13,931 nt of DNA, from NCBI GenBank assembly GCA_028823185.1, contig JAPKBY010000014.1, positions 1 to 13,931 on the forward strand. Direction: 5' to 3'. The position numbers were made by a program, and so were the translations under genes. This stretch comes from Planctomycetota bacterium (GTDB taxonomy: Bacteria > Planctomycetota > UBA1135 > GCA-002686595). Under the pieces are notes generated by a model. That model made no database searches. It saw only the letters and a list, made by a program, of their open reading frames with translations, and had not been told where the DNA came from. How positions within the stretch are numbered: position 1 is the stretch's first letter; the number at the start of each line of letters is the position of its first letter. Of the stretch, positions 6,730-12,215 are shown one piece after another.

Positions 6730-7080
6730 ATGGCCAGCTTCGAGAGACACATCTTCGTCTGTATTCACGAGCGCCCAGAGGGTGACCCGCGCGGCTGCTG
6801 CTCAGCCAAGGGCAGCGTCGACATCGCAGAGCAGATGAAGATGTCTGCCTATGAGCGCGGCCTGAAGCGAGTGGTTCGGGTCAACAAGGCCGGCTGCCTC
6901 GATCAGTGCGCGCGCGGAGTGAGCTGTGTCGTCTATCCAGAGAACGTCTGGTATGGGGCAGTGACCGCTGCAGATGTTGAAGAGATCGTTGAGAGCCACC
7001 TCGAGGGCGGAGTCCCTGTTGAGCGCCTCATCATCCCGCATGATCAGTTGAGTGGAATAAAGCCGGAGCGCTCCGAATGA
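6730..7080 (+). CDS. Thioredoxin-like [2Fe-2S] ferredoxin
   Basis: This 116-residue protein matches the thioredoxin-fold ferredoxins of the Aquifex aeolicus/Clostridium pasteurianum type, also related to NuoE. The cluster ligands are very likely C11 (HIFVCIHERP), C24 of the CC pair, C56 and C60 (NKAGCLDQCARG); the spacing follows Aquifex ferredoxin closely. Extra cysteines are C23 and C66. It should be a cytoplasmic one-electron carrier. The gene starts 3 nt after the acyl-CoA dehydrogenase stop, preceded by AGGAG, and ends in an ATGA overlap with the PLP enzyme, so it is firmly inside the operon. A dedicated carrier suggests a redox partner in the pathway, such as an oxygenase or flavin reductase, possibly the divergent OYE-type enzyme or one encoded elsewhere. 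Confidence 0.9.
   Translation: MASFERHIFVCIHERPEGDPRGCCSAKGSVDIAEQMKMSAYERGLKRVVRVNKAGCLDQCARGVSCVVYPENVWYGAVTAADVEEIVESHLEGGVPVERLIIPHDQLSGIKPERSE
7064..7075. promoter_or_regulatory. Perfect palindrome covering the ribosome binding site of the kynureninase-like gene
   Basis: CGGAGCGCTCCG is a perfect 12-bp palindrome that includes GGAG (7065-7068), located 8 nt before the ATG at 7077. It falls in the last codons of the ferredoxin gene. It has no loop, so a hairpin would be short; partial sequestration of the ribosome binding site is possible but unproven, and chance is plausible in GC-rich DNA. Confidence 0.25.
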
Positions 7081-8276
7081 CTGAGATCCTGAACCCGAAT
7101 GACTGGCGGGATCGCTTTCCGATCCTCAAGGACACGACCTATCTCGTGAATCACTCGCTGGGCGCTATGCCGGCGTCTGTGCGTGAGAAGCTGAACGGCT
7201 TCGCAGATCAGTGGGCTGCGCGCGGCGTGCGCGCCTGGGGTGAAGGCTGGTGGTCTGCGCCGATGGACATCGGAGATGTCGTCGGGAAGATCATGAACGC
7301 GCCGGCTAGATCAGTCGTGATGCACCAGAACGTCTCTGTGATCCAGAGCATCGTCGCTAGCGCGATCGACTTCTCTGGTTCACGCAACAAGGTCGTCTTC
7401 ACGGATCAGAACTTTCCGACGGTCGGCTATGTCTGGGAAGGTGAGCGAGAGCGTGGCGCGCGCATCGAGGTCGTAGAGTCTGACGGCGTCCGCGTCCCGA
7501 CCGAGCGCCTGCTGGAGGCGATCGATGAGGAGACGGCGATCGTCCCCATCAGCCACGTCTGCTATCAGACCTCTTTCCTTCAAGACGCCAAGGCTATCTG
7601 CGAGCGCGCGAAGGAGGTCGGAGCCCTGGTGCTCCTCGACTGCTATCAATCACTGGGGACAGTCCCTGTGGACGTCCAGGCCCTCGGGGTGGACATGGTC
7701 TGCGGGGGCTCTGTGAAGTGGCTCTGCGGTGGCCCGGGCGCTGGATATCTCTATGTGCGGCCTGATCTGCAAGAGCGGCTCGCCCCTCGGGTCACAGGTT
7801 GGGCGGCGCACGCCGCGCCCTTCGCCTTCGAGACGGGCGCTCAGCGCCACGCGACCGGGATAGAGCGCTTCCTCCACGGCTCTCCTGCAGTCGCAGCGTT
7901 TATGCAGGCTTCGGCCGGCTATGAGGTCGTCTTGGAGGCGGGCGTTGATCGCATTCGGGAACACTCGATCCTGTTGACGGAGGGCCTCAAGGAGGACCTC
8001 ATAGAGCGTGGCTTCGTCATCAACAGCCCTCACGATCCCGCTGAGCGCGGCGGCACGCTGGCTGTGGGTCTCGCGGAGGACGAGGACAACGCCTGCTTTG
8101 TGCAGGCCTTGGCTGCGCGTGATGTGCTCGTCGATCAGCGTCCAGAGATGGGCGTGCGCGTGTCGCCACACTTCTACACGACCCAAGAGGAGCTCTCCGC
8201 CTTCGCCGAGCACATGAGTGAGCTGCGAGCGAGCGGCTCATGGCGTGACCACATGAACGAGATCTCTGCTTACTAG
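7077..8276 (+). CDS. Kynureninase-like PLP-dependent enzyme (aminotransferase class V fold)
   Basis: The product is 399 residues, close to bacterial kynureninases. Family features in order: YLVNHSLGAMP (22-32, compare NSLG-RP), RAWGEGWW (52-59), FPT (113-115), the strand ISHVCYQTSFLQD (158-170), LLDCYQSLGTVPVD (186-199) with D188 for the PLP pyridine nitrogen, GGSVKWLCGGPGAG (210-223) with K214 as the Schiff-base lysine, then VTGWAAHAAPFAF (239-251). The KxLxGGPG ... GWxxH...F arrangement is typical of kynureninase and unlike cysteine desulfurases, which also need a catalytic cysteine loop. Kynureninase splits kynurenine to anthranilate and alanine, fitting the aryl-CoA ligase downstream. No tryptophan dioxygenase gene is in the window. 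A related class V lyase with another substrate remains possible. It starts in an ATGA overlap. Confidence 0.82.
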   Translation: MTEILNPNDWRDRFPILKDTTYLVNHSLGAMPASVREKLNGFADQWAARGVRAWGEGWWSAPMDIGDVVGKIMNAPARSVVMHQNVSVIQSIVASAIDFSGSRNKVVFTDQNFPTVGYVWEGERERGARIEVVESDGVRVPTERLLEAIDEETAIVPISHVCYQTSFLQDAKAICERAKEVGALVLLDCYQSLGTVPVDVQALGVDMVCGGSVKWLCGGPGAGYLYVRPDLQERLAPRVTGWAAHAAPFAFETGAQRHATGIERFLHGSPAVAAFMQASAGYEVVLEAGVDRIREHSILLTEGLKEDLIERGFVINSPHDPAERGGTLAVGLAEDEDNACFVQALAARDVLVDQRPEMGVRVSPHFYTTQEELSAFAEHMSELRASGSWRDHMNEISAY

Positions 8277-8999
8277 ATGCGGACACTTAGCCTCTTCACC
8301 GCGCTCGCCTGCGCGCTCCTTCCTGGCTGCTCGGCTCCCCCGGCTGTGCCTGAGAAGGGCGAGTCAGTCATCTTTGTCCACGGCTTAGGTCGAACGTCGG
8401 CCTCGATGGAGACCCTCGCTTCACGAGTCGAGGACGCGGGCTATCAGGTCATCAACTTCGGCTACCCCTCGACCTCTGAATCCATCGAACAGCTGACGGA
8501 GCGCCTCAGCGCTGAGGTTGAGCGAAGCTGTGGTGAAGAGCGTGATCACGTGCACTTCGTCACCCACTCCATGGGAGGCGTCTTGGTCCGAAACTACCTC
8601 TCGTTGAGTAACCCACAGCATGAGGGGCGCGTCGTGATGTTGAGTCCACCGAATCAGGGGAGCGAGATCATCGACGCCTTCTCTGACTCTCCCCGTGTCC
8701 GCTCCATCTTGGGGCCCGCAGCGATGCAGCTAGGAACGGGCGAAGACGGGATCGCGAAGCAGCTAGGCCCAGTGCGCTTCAGCCTCGGTGTGATCATGGG
8801 AGATCGGAGCTTGAGCCCGCTAGGCTCTTGGCTGATCCCAGGGCCGGATGATGGGAAGGTCGCCGTCGATCGGGCCGCCGTCGAAGGTGCCGTGGATTTC
8901 ATCGTGCTTCATGCCACTCACACCTTCATCATGAACCGCAGAGATGTGGCGGAAGAGGTCTTGAACTTCTTAGAGCACGGCAGATTTATTGAGCGCTGA
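8277..8999 (+). CDS. Lipoprotein alpha/beta hydrolase (lipase/esterase-like)
   Basis: The 240-residue product opens with a short signal peptide and a lipobox LLPGC (14-18), so Cys18 should be lipidated after signal peptidase II cleavage. The mature part is a lipase-like alpha/beta hydrolase: IFVHGLGRT (32-40, oxyanion HG), nucleophile elbow FVTHSMGG with Ser98, likely acid Asp191 or Asp192 (PGPDDGKV), and His212 or His215 (LHATHTF). The catalytic set looks complete. The ATG directly follows the preceding TAG with no gap and no Shine-Dalgarno, suggesting coupling. A membrane-anchored extracytoplasmic esterase in an otherwise cytoplasmic catabolic operon could release the aromatic substrate from an ester or process an outside compound; this is inference. 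It is not obviously an arylformamidase, which would be cytoplasmic. Confidence 0.85.
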   Translation: MRTLSLFTALACALLPGCSAPPAVPEKGESVIFVHGLGRTSASMETLASRVEDAGYQVINFGYPSTSESIEQLTERLSAEVERSCGEERDHVHFVTHSMGGVLVRNYLSLSNPQHEGRVVMLSPPNQGSEIIDAFSDSPRVRSILGPAAMQLGTGEDGIAKQLGPVRFSLGVIMGDRSLSPLGSWLIPGPDDGKVAVDRAAVEGAVDFIVLHATHTFIMNRRDVAEEVLNFLEHGRFIER

Positions 9000-9020
9000 G
9001 ACGAGAGGACGGGTGAAGAG

Positions 9021-9662
9021 ATGAGTGAGGGAGAGGATCAAATCGAGAGCGACCGCGCGCGGGTCTTTACTCCGCAATCTCCGAGCGGAGTGACCGCGCT
9101 CGTCTTGGGAGGTGATGTGAAGCTCAGTCCCGCTGACTTGTCTTTGTCTGAACGCTTGGCCGCTGAGGGTGCGTTGGTCTTTGCGCGCACGCTCTCGAAC
9201 GAGGGAGAGCCCTTGAGTGACCGTGAAGCTACGGCGATGGCGACCGAAGAGCTCAGCGCCTTGATCGCGACGAAGGGAGTAGAGCCCGACGCTGTGGTCT
9301 TGGCGGGAATCGGTCGAGGCGGAACCCTCGCTGTCCTCTGCGCTTGCCGCATGGATGGCGCAGCTCTTGTGCTCGATCTCGGCGGCCCGTTGGTCTACAA
9401 GGAGCTAGATGAGGGCCGCTCTGTGCAGCCGCTTGAGATGCTCTTAAACCTATCAGCGCCGCTCTTTATGGCATTCGGTGAAGAGGTCAGCGATGAAGAA
9501 CGTGGCTGGGTAGAGTCGTCGCTGTCGCAGTTCGCTCGCACCTACGATATCTTTACAGCGACCGTCGCAGGATCTGAGCTCTTCAGTGGAGCCGCAGACG
9601 TCGACGAGCCCGTCTGGGAGGCCGCAAAGGCTTTCCTCCAACTCCACCTAGAGACCTCATGA
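9021..9662 (+). CDS. Dienelactone-hydrolase-like alpha/beta-fold protein, apparently without a catalytic nucleophile
   Basis: This 213-residue protein follows the order of dienelactone-hydrolase relatives: first strand VTALVLGG (24-31), central PDAVVLAGIGRGGTLAVLCA (89-108), then APLFMAFGEE (146-155) and a final helix EAAKAFLQLHL. The elbow reads GIGRGG where active relatives have GxCxGG or GxSxGG, so Gly98 replaces the Cys/Ser nucleophile. The usual GxGHxF segment reads AGSELF, so the histidine also seems absent, and the acidic position is unclear (E154/E155). It is therefore best called a pseudohydrolase, perhaps a binding or scaffold protein. The gene lies 21 nt after the lipase gene and overlaps the kinase-like gene by ATGA. 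The family call rests on weak similarity; the lack of a nucleophile is visible directly. Confidence 0.7.
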   Translation: MSEGEDQIESDRARVFTPQSPSGVTALVLGGDVKLSPADLSLSERLAAEGALVFARTLSNEGEPLSDREATAMATEELSALIATKGVEPDAVVLAGIGRGGTLAVLCACRMDGAALVLDLGGPLVYKELDEGRSVQPLEMLLNLSAPLFMAFGEEVSDEERGWVESSLSQFARTYDIFTATVAGSELFSGAADVDEPVWEAAKAFLQLHLETS

Positions 9663-10513
9663 GCGCCTTCAGCCTCTTTAACCTCGCCCCTGGCGTGACC
9701 ATCCTCGATCGCTACGAGATCAAGTCAGCGAATCGTCAAGGCAGCATGTCGGCTGCCTTTCAGGCCCAAGACGTCACAGATGGGAGCGCCTGCGAGCTGC
9801 AAGGATTCCCTGCCGGACTCTTTGAGAACCCCGCGCAGGCGGAAGAGTTCGCCGCCTCTATGCGCGGGTGGAAGGGTGTCGACTCTGATGCGGTGCTCTG
9901 CATTCGCAGCGTAGAGGTGCTTGAGGACAACTCGATCTTGGTCGTCACGGATCTCCCGTCGGGAGACTCCTTGCGAGACGCCATGAGCGAGACCGGAGCG
10001 TTCACCGCGCCGGAGGTTCAGACCATCGGCGTAGCGATCCTGAACGGGCTCTCTGCCGTCCACGACGCAGGTCACATACACGGTGACATCAAGCCCAACG
10101 CGATCCATCTGACGAGTGATGGACCTGTGTTGGTTGACGGCGGGATCACGATGGGGCTCTGGAGTGCCAAGCACCTAGGTGACAAGACCGCGCTCATCGG
10201 GACGCCTTATTACGCGCCTGTAGAGCAGTTCGGCGGCGAGGCTCCGGACATCTCGAGTGATATCTACAACATCGCGACCGTGCTCTATGAGCTCGCGACG
10301 GGCGTCGTCCCGTGGCCGGGTAAGAGCTTCCTCGAGATCTTCCAGGCCAAGCTCGCTCCGACCCCGACCCCGATGCGCGAGCGCGTCCCGGGCTGCGAGG
10401 TCCCGGCTAGCTTGGAAGAGGTCATCAAGGGTGGGCTTCTCACGGATCGCCGTGAGCGCTACACGGACGCTAACACCTTCCGTGACTTGCTCGCGGCGGT
10501 AGACCTCGGTTGA
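9659..10513 (+). CDS. Ser/Thr protein kinase-fold protein, likely pseudokinase
   Basis: The 284-residue protein is a single bacterial Hanks-type kinase domain with no membrane segment or sensor domain. Recognisable parts: YEIKSANRQGSMSAAFQA (19-36, eroded glycine loop), HIHGDIKPNAIHL (139-151), LVDGG (158-162, DFG position), GTPYYAPVEQF (181-191) and SDIYNIATVLYELATG (200-215), ending with ERYTDANTF. Key departures: the VAIK lysine aligns with Gln48; two of three loop glycines are replaced; the metal-binding asparagine after HxDxKPx is Ala148; DFG is DGG. Asp143, Lys145 and Asp160 remain. Loss of the lysine and asparagine together argues against normal phosphotransfer. It begins in an ATGA overlap and ends in a TTGA overlap with the ligase gene, so expression is coupled to both. 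A scaffold or allosteric role is inferred; atypical activity cannot be excluded. Confidence 0.82.
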   Translation: MSAFSLFNLAPGVTILDRYEIKSANRQGSMSAAFQAQDVTDGSACELQGFPAGLFENPAQAEEFAASMRGWKGVDSDAVLCIRSVEVLEDNSILVVTDLPSGDSLRDAMSETGAFTAPEVQTIGVAILNGLSAVHDAGHIHGDIKPNAIHLTSDGPVLVDGGITMGLWSAKHLGDKTALIGTPYYAPVEQFGGEAPDISSDIYNIATVLYELATGVVPWPGKSFLEIFQAKLAPTPTPMRERVPGCEVPASLEEVIKGGLLTDRRERYTDANTFRDLLAAVDLG

Positions 10514-12078
10514 GCGCCGCTCCAGTCTTGGATTTCTCTGCTTTAGAGCGCTTCAACCTCCACGATTACTACCTCAGCCGGAACCTCGAGGAGGGGCGCG
10601 GCGACAAGGTGTGCCTCATCGTCGGCGAGGAGACCCTCACCTATGCTGAGCTCGAGGAGCGGGTCGCACGTTGTGCTGCGGCGCTTCGAAGCCTCGGGGT
10701 GAAGCCCGGAGAGCGAGTCCTCATCGTCTTGCCCGATGGCTTCGAGTTCGCAGAGGTCTGGTTCGCCGTCCTGCGCGTGGGCGCCGTCTTCGCGATGGTG
10801 AACCCGCTGCTCCACGCAGAGCAGTTCGAGCACTACCTCAGCTACTCCGGCGCGCGGGTCGCCTTTGGTCACGCCGACCTCATGGAGGGCTTGGCAGCGG
10901 CCGCTCGCTCGAGCGCGAGCTGCGAAGCGCTCGTCATCATCGGTGGCTGTGAGGAGGACGAGCTGCTCCGTGACTATGAGTCACTGCTCAGCGCAGAGGA
11001 CCCGAGCTCGGAGCGCGCCGCTTGCGAGCCTACGGGGCCCAATGATGTCTGCGGCTGGCTCTTCACCTCGGGCTCGACTGGTCACCCCAAGGCTTGCGTG
11101 CACACCCACGCACACTTCGCCTTCAGCACAGAGCACTATGCCGTGAACACCATCGGCTATGCGGAGACGGACCTCTGCCTCTCGGTGCCCAAGCTCTTCT
11201 TTGGCTATGCGACGGGGACGAACTTGATGTTCCCCTTCCGCGTTGGCGCAGCTGCCGTCCTCTTTCCTGGACGGCCGACAGCGGACGTGCTGTTTGAGAT
11301 GATCACCAAGCACAAGCCGACCTTCCTGACCGGCGTCCCGACCATGTTTCAGAAGATGCTCTCTCACGAGCGCTTCAGTGAGATGGACTTCTCGAGCGTG
11401 CGCCTCTCGCTCTCTGCGGGGGAGGCGTTGCCTGCTTCCCTCTACGCTGAGTGGACGGAGAAGACCGAGATGGAGATCTTGGACGGCATCGGTTCGGCTG
11501 AGATGTTCCACATCTACATCTCGAACAGGCCGGGCGATGTGAAGCTCGGCAGCCTCGGCAAGATCGTCGAGGGCTATGAGACTGAGATCGTCGGCCCTGA
11601 TGGCGCGCCGGTCGCCCTAGGTGAGTCCGGACGCCTGCGCGTGCGCGGCGGCTCGACGGCGCACGGCTACTTCGGCGACGAGGAGAAGACGGCGGAGACC
11701 TTCGATGGCGAGTGGTGCACGACGGCTGACACCTTTCGCTGTGACGCGGAGGGCTATTACTACTACGAGGGCCGCGTGGACGATCTGCTCAAGGTCGCAG
11801 GACGCTGGGTCTCGCCCTTGGAGATCGAGGACGCGCTCCTCACTCATCCTGGCGTCGCAGAGAGCTGCGTCGTGGGACGAGAGGGCGCTGATGGATTGAT
11901 GACCGCGGTCGCTCACGTCGCCCCGAGCGATGGAGTGGGCTCAGATGAGCTGGCCGCCGCGCTGACTGCGCACTTGAAGGAGCGCCTCGCGCCGCACAAA
12001 TACCCGCGCTCTTATGAGTGGCACGTCGAGCTACCGCGCAACGACCGCGGCAAGATCGCTCGCAAGCTGCTCTCCTAG
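10510..12078 (+). CDS. Benzoate-CoA ligase family protein (candidate 2-aminobenzoate/anthranilate-CoA ligase)
   Basis: This 522-residue adenylate-forming enzyme has all core motifs: A3 LFTSGSTGHPKACVH (184-198), A5 GIGSAEMFHIYISNRPG (326-342), A7 Asp407 (TTADTF), A8 GRVDDLLKVAGRWVSP (421-436) and the A10 lysine Lys515 (NDRGKIARK). The A5 region GSxEMxHIxxSNRPGDVxxGxxGKxVxGYE is diagnostic in my experience for the benzoate/2-aminobenzoate-CoA ligase family; length also fits. It activates an aryl carboxylate to its CoA thioester with ATP. With a kynureninase-like gene in the same operon, anthranilate is the leading substrate; benzoate or a hydroxybenzoate is possible. The start is TTG 10510 in a TTGA overlap with the kinase-like gene; no ATG or GTG is available near the conserved N-terminus. 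It is the last gene before the terminators. Confidence 0.92.
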   Translation: MSAAPVLDFSALERFNLHDYYLSRNLEEGRGDKVCLIVGEETLTYAELEERVARCAAALRSLGVKPGERVLIVLPDGFEFAEVWFAVLRVGAVFAMVNPLLHAEQFEHYLSYSGARVAFGHADLMEGLAAAARSSASCEALVIIGGCEEDELLRDYESLLSAEDPSSERAACEPTGPNDVCGWLFTSGSTGHPKACVHTHAHFAFSTEHYAVNTIGYAETDLCLSVPKLFFGYATGTNLMFPFRVGAAAVLFPGRPTADVLFEMITKHKPTFLTGVPTMFQKMLSHERFSEMDFSSVRLSLSAGEALPASLYAEWTEKTEMEILDGIGSAEMFHIYISNRPGDVKLGSLGKIVEGYETEIVGPDGAPVALGESGRLRVRGGSTAHGYFGDEEKTAETFDGEWCTTADTFRCDAEGYYYYEGRVDDLLKVAGRWVSPLEIEDALLTHPGVAESCVVGREGADGLMTAVAHVAPSDGVGSDELAAALTAHLKERLAPHKYPRSYEWHVELPRNDRGKIARKLLS

Positions 12079-12084
12079 GAGAGC
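12069..12084. repeat. 16-bp perfect palindrome spanning the ligase stop codon
   Basis: GCTCTCCTAGGAGAGC is a perfect palindrome centred inside the TAG stop codon (12076-12078). Its core TCTCCTAGGA recurs at 12172-12181, and CCTAGG is also found at 12141-12146 and 12189-12194. It has no loop, so it is more likely a protein-binding or symmetric DNA element than a strong RNA hairpin, though it could contribute to 3'-end structure. Confidence 0.45.
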
Positions 12085-12125
12085 CCTCACTCTCAGTCTT
12101 TGCGCGGGAAGCTCTGTGAATAGAG

Positions 12126-12164
12126 AGATGCCCCCGGGACCCTAGGGCCTCGGGGGCATCTTTG
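12126..12164 (+). terminator. Hairpin terminator of the plus-strand operon
   Basis: AGATGCCCCCG (12126-12136) pairs perfectly with CGGGGGCATCT (12151-12161), an 11-bp GC-rich stem that may extend by two pairs into the 14-nt loop. It is followed by TTTGATTCT, a weak T-tract. It lies 48 bp after the ligase stop and is the first of two hairpins in the 137-bp convergent gap. Confidence 0.75.
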
Positions 12165-12170
12165 ATTCTG

Positions 12171-12202
12171 GTCTCCTAGGACTTTCGCCCTAGGAGACTT
12201 TT
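12171..12202 (+). terminator. Second tandem hairpin terminator
   Basis: GTCTCCTAGG (12171-12180) pairs perfectly with CCTAGGAGAC (12189-12198) around an 8-nt loop, followed directly by TTTT (12199-12202). This is a better intrinsic terminator shape than the first hairpin for the plus strand. On the minus strand the same stem has a run of A before it and no T-run after it, so it is less convincing as the end of the convergent gene. Confidence 0.7.
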
Positions 12203-12215
12203 AACTCAGCTAGGA

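Noticed and set aside
7650..8213. Minus-strand frame of 187 residues opposite the kynureninase-like gene
   Set aside because: No domain pattern; explained by third-position GC bias of the real gene.
7077..8276. PLP enzyme as a cysteine desulfurase paired with the adjacent ferredoxin for Fe-S assembly
   Set aside because: No cysteine-bearing catalytic loop is evident and the KWLCGGPG...GWAAH pattern points to the kynureninase side of the class V family; no Isc/Suf genes are nearby.
9021..10513. Pseudoenzyme genes as decayed pseudogenes
   Set aside because: Both frames are intact, of normal length and translationally coupled to neighbours; only active-site residues differ.
10981..11511. Minus-strand frame of 176 residues opposite the CoA ligase
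   Set aside because: The ligase motifs run uninterrupted through this stretch on the plus strand.
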